Source: Nitrospira sp. bin75
Lineage (GTDB): Bacteria > Nitrospirota > Nitrospiria > Nitrospirales > UBA8639
Direction of reading: 5' to 3'
DNA length: 33,043 nt
Assembly: GCA_002238765.1 (NCBI GenBank)
Contig: MPMZ01000034.1
Location: forward strand, 1 to 33,043
Below, piece by piece: positions 15,808-24,191 of this stretch. Under the pieces are notes generated by a model that did no database searches, had not been told where the DNA came from, and saw only the letters and a list, made by a program, of their open reading frames with translations. Position numbers and translations under genes: made by a program. Numbering within the stretch: the stretch's first letter is position 1; each line of letters opens with the position of its first letter.

Positions 15808-17157
15808 CTACAGCCTGCGGCCGGCTAACAACCGGTCGAGAAAATTCGTGGACACGCCACCTTTTTGAAAATCGTGATCACGCAAGATGAGTCGTTGCAA
15901 CGGAATCGTCGTTTTGATCCCTTCCACGGTAAACTCATCGAGTGCGCGCTGCGCCCGAGCCAGCGCGTCCGCACGGTCCTGACCATGCACAATCAACTTG
16001 GCGATCAAGGAATCGTAGTGGGGATGGACCTGATCCATCGCTTCCAAGGACGTATCCACTCGAATCCCCGCTCCCCCGGGAACGTGAAAACGCGAGACGA
16101 CGCCGGGACTCGGAACAAAGGTCTCCGGACACTCGGCATTGATTCGACATTCGATACTGTGACCCTGCAACCGGACGTCCTTCTGTCGAATGCCTAACGG
16201 CATTCCGGCGGCCACGCGGACCTGCTCCTTAATGAGGTCAATGCCGGTGACCATTTCGGTGACCGGATGTTCGACTTGAATCCGAGTATTGACTTCCATG
16301 AAATAAAACTTTCGATTTTGATCGAGCAAAAATTCCACCGTCCCCGCGTTCCGATAGTGCACGGCTTTGACAACCTTGAGGGCCACGTTCCCCATTTCCT
16401 TTCTCAAGGAGTCGTCCACAACGGGAGATGGGGATTCCTCGACCAACTTCTGGTAGCGCCGCTGGATGGAACAGTCACGCTCCCCCAAATGAACCGCGTG
16501 GCCGTGTTCATCGGCCAACACCTGAATTTCCACGTGCCGGGGTTCGGGAAAATATTTTTCGAGATAGACGCCGTCATGGGCAAACCCCGTTCTCGCTTCC
16601 ACCTGCGCGGACAAAATGGCCTTCCCCAACTCGGCTTCACGACTGACGACCCGCATACCCCGTCCTCCTCCTCCGGCCGAAGCCTTCACCATCACGGGAT
16701 ATCCGAGTTCGCTCGCAACCTGAACGGCATGATCAAGATTACGCAGTTCACCTTTGCTGCCCGGCATGACGGGAATCCCATGCCGGAGCATGGTTTCCCG
16801 AGCCTTGGACTTGTCGCCCAACAGGGCGATATGTTCGGAAGTCGGCCCGATGAACGTGATGCCGATGGATTCGCAGATCTCGGCAAAATGCGCATTCTCC
16901 GCCAGAAACCCATAGCCGGGATGGATGGCATCGGCCCCGGTGATCTCCGCCGCACTCAACACGTTGGGAACGTTCAGGTAGCTCAAGGCACTGTCGGCCG
17001 GACCGATGCAGACCTGTTCATCCGCATGGTGCACGTATAAAGAACGCGCATCGACTTCAGAGTAGACGGCGACCGTCTTAATCCCCAACTCTCGACAGGC
17101 ACGGATGATTCGGAGGGCAATTTCTCCACGATTCGCAATCAGAATTTTCTTGAACAC
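15808..17157 (-). CDS. accC: Acetyl-CoA carboxylase, biotin carboxylase subunit
   Basis: 449 residues. The ATP-grasp enzyme carboxylates the biotin on AccB, first half-reaction of malonyl-CoA formation for fatty acid synthesis. Visible: [16 protein letters not shown] at the start, [10 protein letters not shown] (79-88), the ATP-lid glycine loop [11 protein letters not shown] (158-168), [13 protein letters not shown] (226-238), and the active-site segment [14 protein letters not shown] (288-301). Length is standard. GTG is the start, with GAGGA 7 bases upstream, 27 bases after accB. The carboxyltransferase genes accA and accD are not nearby. The enzyme might also serve the carrier domain at 1-183, but its neighbour accB is the obvious partner. 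Confidence 0.95.
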   Translation of the reverse strand: MFKKILIANRGEIALRIIRACRELGIKTVAVYSEVDARSLYVHHADEQVCIGPADSALSYLNVPNVLSAAEITGADAIHPGYGFLAENAHFAEICESIGITFIGPTSEHIALLGDKSKARETMLRHGIPVMPGSKGELRNLDHAVQVASELGYPVMVKASAGGGGRGMRVVSREAELGKAILSAQVEARTGFAHDGVYLEKYFPEPRHVEIQVLADEHGHAVHLGERDCSIQRRYQKLVEESPSPVVDDSLRKEMGNVALKVVKAVHYRNAGTVEFLLDQNRKFYFMEVNTRIQVEHPVTEMVTGIDLIKEQVRVAAGMPLGIRQKDVRLQGHSIECRINAECPETFVPSPGVVSRFHVPGGAGIRVDTSLEAMDQVHPHYDSLIAKLIVHGQDRADALARAQRALDEFTVEGIKTTIPLQRLILRDHDFQKGGVSTNFLDRLLAGRRL

Positions 17158-17184
17158 GGGTTTTCCTCGTGGAGTGAACGGGAT

Positions 17185-17631
17185 TCAGGGTAGAGGGTCG
17201 ATGACAAACAAGGGTTGTCCATATTCCACGCCGGCATCATTCTCGACCAGGACTTTGACGACCCGCCCATCGACTTCGGATTCGATTTCGTTCATCAGTT
17301 TCATGGCTTCGACGATGCACAGGACCTGCCCCCTGCTCACCAGATCCCCTTCTTCCACGTAGGGCTCGACATCAGGCGATGAGGACAGGTAGAACGTTCC
17401 GACAACGGGCGAGATGACCGTCAACAACCGGGACGACTCACTTGCCACGGAGTCTGCCAGCGTTTCAGACGATTGACCAGGCTCCGTGGAAGAAGTCGCC
17501 TGCACACCCGCGGTGGATTCACGTCGTATCCGGACGCGCACATCCCCGCGCTGGACTTCAATCTCGTTCAAATTCTGCTCATTCAGAATTTCAACCAGAT
17601 CTTGAATCTCTTTTCGTTGTTCGCTGTCCAT
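17185..17631 (-). CDS. accB: Acetyl-CoA carboxylase, biotin carboxyl carrier protein
   Basis: 148 residues. The N-terminal helical region (about 1-38) is followed by an Ala/Ser/Thr/Glu-rich flexible linker (about 39-70) and a C-terminal biotinyl domain. The acceptor is Lys111 in [11 protein letters not shown], the form typical of Acc[24 protein letters not shown] includes the thumb insert specific to acetyl-CoA carboxylase carriers. It starts 3 bases after the efp stop and precedes accC, the conserved arrangement, so levels of carrier and carboxylase are coupled. Confidence 0.95.
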   Translation of the reverse strand: MDSEQRKEIQDLVEILNEQNLNEIEVQRGDVRVRIRRESTAGVQATSSTEPGQSSETLADSVASESSRLLTVISPVVGTFYLSSSPDVEPYVEEGDLVSRGQVLCIVEAMKLMNEIESEVDGRVVKVLVENDAGVEYGQPLFVIDPLP

Positions 17632-17634
17632 GCC

Positions 17635-18198
17635 TCACGCCCGGACGCGTTCGACGTATGCCCTGGTCCGGGTATCAACTTTAATCACCTCACCGGTCTC
17701 CAGATATAACGGCACCTTGATGGTCGCTCCCGTCTCAACCATGGCGGGTTTCGCTCCTCCGGAGGCGGTATCTCCTCGAACACCGGGGTCGGTTTCCACG
17801 ACCTCCAACTCCATGAACATCGGCAACAGCATTGAGATGGGGTTGCCTTCGTAGAGCAGGATTTCCACCGTCGTGTTGTCTTTGAGCAGATCGGTGTCCT
17901 CTCCAAGTTGATTTTTTTGATAGGTGAACTGCTCATACGACGAAGTATCCATAAACGTGTAGGCATCACCGGCCGAATAGAGGAATTGCATCTCACACTC
18001 CTCCAAATCCGGTTCGTCGAACTTTTCACCTGACCGAAACGTTCTTTCCAGGACCTGGCCGGTTTTCAAATTCTTCAATTTGGTCCGCACGAACGCTCCG
18101 CCTTTGCCGGGTTTGACGTGCTGAAATTCCACGATATAATACGGCGTACCCTCCAACTCCATCCGGGTGCCATTTCGAAATTCTGCGGTTGAAATCAC
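17635..18198 (-). CDS. efp: Elongation factor P
   Basis: 187 residues, three beta-barrel domains. EF-P enters the ribosomal E site and relieves stalling at polyproline stretches. The tip loop reads HVKPGKGGAF with Lys32 at the apex, the lysine type (not the Arg32 rhamnosylated type); whether it is modified cannot be told, as no epmA/epmB or ymfI-like gene is present here. The C-terminus has GATIKVPLYLETGEVIKVDTRT, the family signature. GTG is the start, with AAAGGA about 10 bases upstream. It lies 89 bases after aroQ and 3 before accB. The histone-like protein at 26613, rich in K-P pairs, is a candidate for EF-P-assisted translation. Confidence 0.95.
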   Translation of the reverse strand: MISTAEFRNGTRMELEGTPYYIVEFQHVKPGKGGAFVRTKLKNLKTGQVLERTFRSGEKFDEPDLEECEMQFLYSAGDAYTFMDTSSYEQFTYQKNQLGEDTDLLKDNTTVEILLYEGNPISMLLPMFMELEVVETDPGVRGDTASGGAKPAMVETGATIKVPLYLETGEVIKVDTRTRAYVERVRA

Positions 18199-18287
18199 GA
18201 TTCACGTATCCTTTCTCTCACGCCAAAATTCAGATGATCAATAAACGTCTACGTTCACGCATTCGTCGCCGGGATTGCCAGGGAACA

Positions 18288-18761
18288 CTACGCGATCCCG
18301 ACTGACCCCGGCTGCTTGTCCCGGGCCCTTCTGACGTGGTCAACGACCGCCCGAACCCCGAGTTCATAGCTCAAAGCCCCAAACCCGCTGATTTGGCCGA
18401 TGGCCACCCCCGCCAGGTAAGAACGTTGGCGAAATTCCTCGCGTTGATGAATGTTCGACAAATGCACTTCAACCGTCGGCAAGGTGACACCCAAGATGGC
18501 ATCCCGAAGAGCCACACTGGTATGCGTATAGGCTGCGGGATTGATCACAATCGCATCAAATTGGCCGCGGGCTTCCTGAATCCACGAAACCAATTCTCCT
18601 TCGCTGTTCGAGTGTTTCGACTCAAGGGTGACCCCTTCGGCCTTCGCCAATTCCATGAGCCGGTCATTGATGGATTGCAGGGTCTGATTTCCGTACGTCT
18701 CCTGCTCGCGTACCCCGAGCATATTCAGGTTAGGCCCATGCAACACTAAGATCTTGATCAT
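18288..18761 (-). CDS. aroQ: Type II 3-dehydroquinate dehydratase
   Basis: 157 residues. It dehydrates 3-dehydroquinate to 3-dehydroshikimate in the shikimate pathway as a dodecamer. Landmarks: [13 protein letters not shown] (7-19), catalytic Tyr23 in ETYG, Asn75 in [10 protein letters not shown], catalytic His100 in [14 protein letters not shown], and the Arg that follows. Length is typical. The ATG has no Shine-Dalgarno; it is preceded by a T-run. It is first in the aroQ-efp-accB-accC-thiE run and no convincing promoter was found in the 234-base gap upstream, which otherwise holds nothing I can call. Confidence 0.94.
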   Translation of the reverse strand: MIKILVLHGPNLNMLGVREQETYGNQTLQSINDRLMELAKAEGVTLESKHSNSEGELVSWIQEARGQFDAIVINPAAYTHTSVALRDAILGVTLPTVEVHLSNIHQREEFRQRSYLAGVAIGQISGFGALSYELGVRAVVDHVRRARDKQPGSVGIA

Positions 18762-18995
18762 AAAAACGTTCTGCTAGTATTTGATGAAGGAATGCATGCT
18801 CCAGGAGAGGAAGGGACAAGAGGCTCAGTTGCCGAGCATGCCCAAGTACACGACACGTCGAAGAATTCTAACAAGGCGACACACTCGGGTCAATGGCAGA
18901 GTTCCTTCAGCACAAGCTGATCCTCTCCTTTGTCTCCCGGCGGCCACTCAAAGAGAACAAGGGAGTCTCATCACAGGGCATCTCTCATCGCCCGT

Positions 18996-20537
18996 CTACG
19001 ACGGGGCCGCCAAATTGACTCTTTCAGACAGGACGCGACGCAGTTCCACCATTCCCAACGTGTCCCGTGCACAATAGGCATGTAGCGCCGAGGCCACACG
19101 TTGACGCTCGACCCAATCGGTCACGGCAAACATCATTTTGTGATACATGGCCGAGGCGGTTGCGCCGTCCTTGATTTCCAGGTCGCCATAATCCAATGAC
19201 GGGACAAGGGCCGGCAGGACGGATTTGATTGAAAACGATCCCTGAAAATCAGGATGGTAATAATGACTTTGCAGCACGTCCAAGAGATCCCAAAGGCGTT
19301 CCCCGACTCGCAGCAAATCTTTCCGCAGACGGGGCACGGCTTCGGCCAGTGCCTTCACGATGTACAGTTCATACTCGGAGTAGACGCAGATACTCCCTTC
19401 CTCTCCTACGGACTCCAGCAGGCTCATGGCGATGTCTTCACGCGGATCTTTCTGTTCGGTACACAAATAGGCGCTATGCCTCAAAGATCCGTCTTCCGCC
19501 TCCGTATGATTCGACCACTGAATCGGTATGGGCTGATAGGGGTGAGTATGTGCATACAAGGGAACGGCGGGCATCACCGTCTCGAAATCCAAATGATGGA
19601 CCGGGTACCGGACCGATTGCAGAACCTCCGCCAGCTTGGGCGACATCCATTCCACGTTCTCCCGTATCCGTTGTTGCAAGGGCGCCAGAGAAACCTGAGC
19701 AGGAATCTCGTCGATGGTCTCAATCCCCTGTTGACGCAGACGACGCACGAGGTCTTTACGACCGGGAAGAAAATAGATCCACCTCGCCGGTTTGGAAGCC
19801 GTACAATGCGCCCAGAACGGGCATTCATAGGGAGCGTGGCAATGGTGATCCGGCTCGACGTCGGGAGCTCGGCTTTGCCCGAGCATCGCACGCATCTCAT
19901 CCAGGCGCGAAGGAATATCCGGCAGTTTTTCATGAATCGCCTCGGTCAGGTCTTCGAGCGCGAACAAGCGTTGCAGATCCACGTCCCCCCCGGGATAGGC
20001 ATACTGCCGATTCACGTGCATCAAGAACACCCCGTTCAGGTCAAGGCCGTTTCCTCGGAGCACGTGGGTTTGTACCGCCAGGTCATTGAGGTGTACGGAT
20101 TTCACGCGTGAAGCGGCTTTCACTTCAATCAACCTCCAGGCACCATCGACGCGCTCGATCACGTCCACCCGAACCAACGTCCCTTCGAATTGAAAGGCCC
20201 CTTCAAAAATCGCGGGGACGTTCGGATCAGCCATCAGGGCCGCCGTTTTTTCCAGGGCGGCAGTCGAACGGCGATGATTCTCGGCAACCAACACGCCGCC
20301 GGGAAAATACCGATGCGCGATTTCATTAATTTCTTTCCCCATGTCCAGCATCAATTGGCGCCGGTCATCAATATCGGAGGCCAATTGGGGGGCATGGATC
20401 TCCAAATACAACCGTTTGTGGCATTGAAGGCCGGACAGAAATCTGGATTTGGAAAGACGGGGAGATTGCGGATTGCGGACTGCGGATTGTGGATCGCCGG
20501 AAAGAAACCCGGATGTGGGATCACGAGGACTTGTCAT
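18996..20537 (-). CDS. DUF2779 protein: Cas4/RecB-like nuclease plus DEDD exonuclease-like domain
   Basis: 513 residues from the ATG at 20537. The N-terminal part is PD-(D/E)XK-like: LSKSRFLSGLQCHKRLYLE (28-46), then RVDVIE (Asp125) and the E-V-K core (Glu138, Lys140). Cys39 with Cys233, Cys239 and Cys245 (CHAPYECPFWAHC) form a Cas4/AddB-style Fe-S cluster set. The C-terminal DUF2779 domain (about 310-510) shows RNase-H-fold exonuclease signs: HHLDFET (Asp317, Glu319), VYSEYE and YCARDT (Asp492). DNA or RNA trimming or repair is likely, but the substrate is unknown. No CRISPR array or cas gene is nearby. The frame is open to 20777, overlapping the DUF4112 gene, so the downstream ATG was chosen; it has no clear ribosome-binding site. 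Codons 14-26 lie in a 7-bp tandem repeat. Confidence 0.82.
   Translation of the reverse strand: MTSPRDPTSGFLSGDPQSAVRNPQSPRLSKSRFLSGLQCHKRLYLEIHAPQLASDIDDRRQLMLDMGKEINEIAHRYFPGGVLVAENHRRSTAALEKTAALMADPNVPAIFEGAFQFEGTLVRVDVIERVDGAWRLIEVKAASRVKSVHLNDLAVQTHVLRGNGLDLNGVFLMHVNRQYAYPGGDVDLQRLFALEDLTEAIHEKLPDIPSRLDEMRAMLGQSRAPDVEPDHHCHAPYECPFWAHCTASKPARWIYFLPGRKDLVRRLRQQGIETIDEIPAQVSLAPLQQRIRENVEWMSPKLAEVLQSVRYPVHHLDFETVMPAVPLYAHTHPYQPIPIQWSNHTEAEDGSLRHSAYLCTEQKDPREDIAMSLLESVGEEGSICVYSEYELYIVKALAEAVPRLRKDLLRVGERLWDLLDVLQSHYYHPDFQGSFSIKSVLPALVPSLDYGDLEIKDGATASAMYHKMMFAVTDWVERQRVASALHAYCARDTLGMVELRRVLSERVNLAAPS
20464..20498. repeat. Five-unit 7-bp tandem repeat in the nuclease 5' end
   Basis: Units read GATTGCG, GATTGCG, GACTGCG, GATTGTG, GATCGCC on the plus strand. 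The unit is not a multiple of three, and no in-frame start codon lies between it and the conserved LSKSRF motif of the nuclease, so gain or loss of one unit would shift the frame. Confidence 0.85.
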
Positions 20538-20669
20538 GGGCAACCGTTCTGCGAAGGCGGCTCTGCCGGCCTGGTCTACGCCAAGCCGGTTTGGCTCCTT
20601 CCGGGTCTTGACAAAACGACCGTTTTGTTCGAACAATCTCTTCGATACATGACTGTTTCTTGAGATTTC

Positions 20670-21200
20670 ATGGCCAGCGATCCTGATTCTCCTCAACAAC
20701 CCCTGGAGTTCGTTCCCGACGACGAGCAGGAACGGCAACGCGAAGCCCTGCGCGAGTCCGCCGATTCCATCGCCCATCTTCTTGATTCAGTCGTTCACAT
20801 CCCGGGGACTTCCATCCGCCTCGGCCTGGATGCCCTGTTGGGGCTCATTCCGGGGCTGGGTGACTGGATCGCCAATTTCATCGGTTCCACGATTTTGTTC
20901 CTCGCAGTCAAACTGGATGTGCCGAAGATCGTGATAGTCAGGATGGCTTTCAACGTGGGCATCAACACCATAATCGGTGCCATCCCGGGTCTCGGCGACC
21001 TATTTTCAATCTGGTTTCGAAGTAACCTGAAAAATGCCCGGCTGTTACGCCGTTATACCAGCAAACGGACGCCCCGCGCGACTTCCGGTGATTGGCTGTT
21101 CGTCATTGGATTGCTGACCGGGACGTTTGCCATCTCCATTGGGACGTTCGCTCTTATCCTATGGGGATTCCAAGCGCTATGGAACGTGGAACTTCAATAA
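20670..21200 (+). CDS. DUF4112 membrane protein
   Basis: 176 residues, DUF4112 family, function unknown. An acidic N-terminus (about 1-30) is followed by two copies of the signature loop: LIPGLGDWIANF at 59-70 and AIPGLGDLFSIWF at 104-116. Each is embedded in a hydrophobic helix pair. A final transmembrane helix spans about 142-170 (VIGLLTGTFAISIGTF). The duplicated I-P-G-L-G-D motif suggests an internal repeat or re-entrant loops. The ATG has only a weak GAG upstream. It is divergent from the DUF2779 nuclease, with 132 bases between them, so they may share a control region. It is followed by the 467-base gap containing the AT-rich island. Confidence 0.88.
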   Translation: MASDPDSPQQPLEFVPDDEQERQREALRESADSIAHLLDSVVHIPGTSIRLGLDALLGLIPGLGDWIANFIGSTILFLAVKLDVPKIVIVRMAFNVGINTIIGAIPGLGDLFSIWFRSNLKNARLLRRYTSKRTPRATSGDWLFVIGLLTGTFAISIGTFALILWGFQALWNVELQ

Positions 21201-21667
21201 GCCGTTTTCTTCAATTTACATGAAGGCAAACTCCCTTTCATGGCTGTGGATAACGTTCTCGAAATCTGAATTGACGCTTCAATCCTGCAATTGACACTTC
21301 CTGGGGTCTTATTTGTTTTGTCAGTCATGGCTTAATTTATTAAAAATAATAATAATCTTTATATATAATAAGTTATTTAAATTATTTAATCTTTTACATT
21401 AGCTTTATTTCATCTGCCATGCCACCTGAAATGTGTTCGATTCTATCAGCACATTTTGTTGATTACGTGTGGACCACCATGTGAATAGCCATTTCCAGTC
21501 AGACGCCATGGACCATCGACCAAGTTGCCTTGTTTTTGTGCATCTTGCATGAAAAATAGAGAAATTGTCGGATGACGCTTCGCCTGTCCTGAGCGTAACG
21601 GAGTGGAGTCGAAGGAAGCGTAGTCGAAGAGCTACTCCGACCTACTCTTCTTCACGACCCGGCTTCT
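21201..21667. other. 467-base gene-free region between convergent genes, with AT-rich island
   Basis: No convincing gene. It contains, in order: a near-identical pair of AATTGAC(G/A)CTTC boxes (21269-21280 and 21289-21300, 20 bases start to start); an extremely AT-rich stretch at about 21331-21412, made mostly of A/T runs in a mid-50s GC background; about 150 bases of ordinary sequence; and the long family A repeat (21567-21641). The flanking genes point inward, so this is not their promoter region. It could hold a small RNA, a protein-binding site or a remnant of acquired DNA. Confidence 0.7.
21567..21641. repeat. Expanded family A repeat (75 bp)
   Basis: Begins GTCGGATGACGCTTCGCCTG and ends GCTACTCCGAC. 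The core is lengthened by a partial duplication (GTCGAAGGAAGCGTAGTCGAAG). It lies 26 bases beyond the hemW stop codon. Confidence 0.8.
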
Positions 21668-22843
21668 TCACAGCAATGCCACGGCCACGGTATCGGCATA
21701 CCGCAGACCAAGGTCGGTCAAGGTCACTCGTCCTTGTTCTTCCACTTGCAACAACCCTTCCTCGCCCAATTGGCGAATTGTTTGGCGCAGGCCGGGTCTT
21801 TGCCGATTCTCCGTAGGGTTCAGCCTGACTCCGGATAACATCCGCAATCCCCAAATGACGCGTTCACGGTCTACCTGGTCATGGGATAAACACGTGATCT
21901 CATCCAAGGGCAACGTTCCTCTCTTCAGGGAATCGGCATACCATTCCAAATTTGCCACGTTTCCGAACCGGGCGTCACCAAGGCAGGATTGCGCACTCGG
22001 GCCAAGTCCGAGACAAGACCGGACTTGCCAATACCGCATATTATGACGACACTCATAGCCGGGCCGGCAATAATTGGAGATTTCATATCGCTCAAAGCCT
22101 GCGGCGGCCAAACGTTCGACGGCTCTCTCTTCCAATACGACCTGAAATTCCTGGTCAGGCTCTGCTCTCTTTCCCCGCATCACCTCCCGATAAAAAGGTG
22201 AACCTTCTTCCAGGGTGTAGGCGTAACAGGAGAGATGCGGAGGTGAAAGGGCGATGGCTTCGTCCAGAGTCCTTTGCCACGATGCCATCGACTGCCCGGG
22301 AAATCCGAACATCAGATCAAGCGAAATATTCGTAAAGCCCGCAGCCAGGGCCCAGGAGATGACTTGCCTCACGCCTACTCCATAAGAGCGCCCTCCCAAT
22401 TCCAGGAGTTCGGTCTGATCAAACGATTGCCCGCCCACGCTCAGCCGCGTAAACCCGGCCTGCCGGAGTGCTCGAAGAGCTTCCGCCGTGACGGTTCCCG
22501 GATGAACTTCCACGGATACTTCCGCATCGTCTTCCACCAAAAACCAACGCCGGATGGCATGCAAAATCCCGATGAGGTCCTGCGAAGGCAGAGTCGTCGG
22601 GGTTCCCCCGCCAAAGTAAATCGTGTGAACCGGAATCTTGCGGAGCCCTACGTCACGCGCATACAGGCAGAGTTCCTGTTCCAATCCGTCCAGGAACGTT
22701 TGAACACGCTTCTCCCGAGGACGCTCCATATAAAATGCGCAGAATCGGCAACGTTCCCGACAAAAGGGGACGTGCGCGTAGAGACCCAAATCCTCCACGT
22801 GAATCCGTCCAAGAGCATTTTTGAAATCAGCGACTGCCGTCAT
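21668..22843 (-). CDS. hemW: HemW-like radical SAM protein (heme chaperone family)
   Basis: 391 residues, radical SAM enzyme of the HemN/HemW family. The cluster motif is Cys28, Cys32, Cys35 (CRERCRFC) followed by AFY, the CxxxCxxCxF form. Next come YFGGGTPTTLP, EVHPGTVT (E-x-x-P in most HemW), RLSVGGQSFD, DLMFGFPGQ and the C-terminal HemN domain with YEISNYCRPGYECRHNMRYW and LGLGPSAQS. True coproporphyrinogen dehydrogenase HemN is longer at the N-terminus and has an extra motif, so the HemW role (heme binding and transfer) is preferred. AGGAAAG lies about 11 bases before the ATG. It is divergent from the methyltransferase. Confidence 0.87.
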   Translation of the reverse strand: MTAVADFKNALGRIHVEDLGLYAHVPFCRERCRFCAFYMERPREKRVQTFLDGLEQELCLYARDVGLRKIPVHTIYFGGGTPTTLPSQDLIGILHAIRRWFLVEDDAEVSVEVHPGTVTAEALRALRQAGFTRLSVGGQSFDQTELLELGGRSYGVGVRQVISWALAAGFTNISLDLMFGFPGQSMASWQRTLDEAIALSPPHLSCYAYTLEEGSPFYREVMRGKRAEPDQEFQVVLEERAVERLAAAGFERYEISNYCRPGYECRHNMRYWQVRSCLGLGPSAQSCLGDARFGNVANLEWYADSLKRGTLPLDEITCLSHDQVDRERVIWGLRMLSGVRLNPTENRQRPGLRQTIRQLGEEGLLQVEEQGRVTLTDLGLRYADTVAVALL

Positions 22844-22865
22844 AGACTCAATCTTTCCTGCTGGA

Positions 22866-22894
22866 AGTGTATCCTTGAATCAGCCTGCACTCAA
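22866..22894 (-). promoter_or_regulatory. Candidate promoter for hemW
   Basis: On the minus strand TTGAGT (22889-22894), 17-base spacer, TACACT (22866-22871). Each hexamer matches consensus at four of six positions. Expected leader is about 16 bases and includes the AGGAAAG ribosome-binding site. Confidence 0.4.
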
Positions 22895-23065
22895 CAACAA
22901 AACACTCATGATCACGGCATTCAGCCGCGCCGGCCGGATCATTCTTGATCATTGCGACACGTTCGAGATACAACGTCACGTCATGGCAGAATCAAATCTT
23001 ATCGCGCATATTGCTTATGACCGTTGCGCGTCAGAAACCAACTTATTCCATTTGGAGGCAAACAC

Positions 23066-24076
23066 ATGAACCAACCCCCGACTCCTGGAAACATCATGCA
23101 CTTGGGCACGGCATTTTGGGGATCCAAGACCTTACTCAGCGCAGTCGAACTTGAAGTTTTTACCGTTTTGGCAAAAGAGCCCATGGATGCCCTGACCCTG
23201 CGAAAACAAGTAGGTCTGCACGAGCGAAGCGCCTTGGACTTTTTCGACGCGTTGGTAGCCTTGGGCATGCTGGACCGGCAGGACGGGCTCTATTCCAACA
23301 CACCGGAGACGGACCTGTATCTTGATAAAGCCAAGCCATCGTATATCGGTGGATTCCTGTCAATGCTCAACGACCGGCTGTATGGATTTTGGGGCTCCCT
23401 GACCGAGGGGTTGAAAACCGGCCTCCCGCAAAACGAAGTCAAAGACGGGAAAAACGTTTTTGACATCCTCTACAGCGATCCGGCCAAGCTGGCAAGCTTC
23501 ATGCAAGCCATGACCGGCGTCAGCATGGGCTCCAGTAAAGCCATTGCGCAAAACTTTCCATGGAAGGACTATCGAACTTTGATCGATATCGGCTCGGCTC
23601 AAGGCGGCCTGGTCGTCGAAGTCGGCAAAGCGCATCCGCATCTGACCGGCGGAGGGTTCGACCTTCCCGTCACCGGACCCATCTTTGAACAATACGTGGC
23701 ATCATTCGGATTGAGCGATCGATTCAAATTCATCCCCGGGGATTTCTTTACCGATGAACTGCCTTCCGCAGATGTGCTTTCCATGGGGCACATCCTGCAC
23801 GATTGGGATTTGGAGCAGAAAAAGGCGCTGCTCCAAAAAGCCTATAACGCCTTGCCCGACGGTGGCGTCCTCCTGGTCTTCGAAGGGATCATTGATGACG
23901 AACGCCGCAAAAATGCGTTCGGGTTGCTATTGAGTCTCACGATGCTCATTGAAACGACGGGAGGATTCGACTATACAGGCGCGGATTGCTGCGGATGGAT
24001 GAAAGAAGCCGGTTTTCGGGAAACGCGCGTCGAACATCTGGCAGGTCCCGAATCCATGGTTATTGGGACGAAGTAA
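23066..24076 (+). CDS. SAM-dependent O-methyltransferase
   Basis: 336 residues. Two-part architecture of the Methyltransf_2/CrtF-type O-methyltransferases: an N-terminal winged-helix dimerisation region (about 15-100, with [25 protein letters not shown]) and a C-terminal Rossmann methyltransferase. The SAM motif I is DIGSAQG (174-180), an unusual form of D-I-G-G-G-x-G. HILHDWD (242-248) carries His245, the usual catalytic base of this family, and [17 protein letters not shown] is the post-motif segment. Substrates in the family are hydroxylated aromatics, quinones or carotenoids; nothing here decides. The frame is open from 23024, but the ATG at 23066 has GGAGG 7 bases upstream. It stands alone, followed by a family A repeat. 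Confidence 0.88.
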   Translation: MNQPPTPGNIMHLGTAFWGSKTLLSAVELEVFTVLAKEPMDALTLRKQVGLHERSALDFFDALVALGMLDRQDGLYSNTPETDLYLDKAKPSYIGGFLSMLNDRLYGFWGSLTEGLKTGLPQNEVKDGKNVFDILYSDPAKLASFMQAMTGVSMGSSKAIAQNFPWKDYRTLIDIGSAQGGLVVEVGKAHPHLTGGGFDLPVTGPIFEQYVASFGLSDRFKFIPGDFFTDELPSADVLSMGHILHDWDLEQKKALLQKAYNALPDGGVLLVFEGIIDDERRKNAFGLLLSLTMLIETTGGFDYTGADCCGWMKEAGFRETRVEHLAGPESMVIGTK

Positions 24077-24097
24077 CCGTTCCATCCACCCAACGGT

Positions 24098-24147
24098 GTC
24101 GGATTACGCTTCGCCTGTCCTGAGCGTAGTCGAAGGGCTCATCCGAC
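24098..24147. repeat. Dispersed hairpin repeat, family A (with core)
   Basis: GTCGGATTACGC at the left, CCTGAGCGTAGTCGAAGG in the core and ATCCGAC at the right. It starts 21 bases after the methyltransferase stop and ends 10 bases before the TTGACA upstream of the toxin gene. Confidence 0.85.
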
Positions 24148-24156
24148 CTACACACC

Positions 24157-24182
24157 TTGACATGTAGTGGTAAATATACCAC
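24157..24182 (+). promoter_or_regulatory. Promoter element and palindromic operator of the toxin-antitoxin module
   Basis: A consensus -35 TTGACA sits at 24157-24162. Downstream is the inverted repeat GTGGTA-AATA-TACCAC (24167-24182), ending 9 bases before the toxin ATG. A -10 at proper distance from the TTGACA is not obvious. The palindrome is a plausible binding site for the HTH antitoxin, as toxin-antitoxin operons are usually autorepressed. Confidence 0.5.
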
Positions 24183-24191
24183 CATATAGGA

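Noticed and set aside
16267-17040. 257-codon open frame antisense to accC
   Set aside because: Exact shadow of a strongly conserved biotin carboxylase; low-complexity translation and no ribosome-binding site.
18781-19077. 98-codon plus-strand frame in the gap upstream of aroQ
   Set aside because: Runs into the 3' end of the nuclease gene on the other strand; no domain pattern and no ribosome-binding site.
19229-20111. Two long open frames antisense to the DUF2779 nuclease
   Set aside because: Both arise from codon bias of the real gene; the opposite frame has recognisable nuclease motifs, these have none.
20464-20498. CRISPR-like array
   Set aside because: Units are 7 bp, contiguous and without spacers; no repeat-spacer array occurs anywhere in the window.
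21419-21484. 21-codon ATG-started frame after the AT-rich island
   Set aside because: No ribosome-binding site and nothing distinctive; expected by chance.
22274-22948. 224-codon frame antisense to hemW
   Set aside because: Shadow of the radical SAM gene, whose cysteine motif and domain order are intact.
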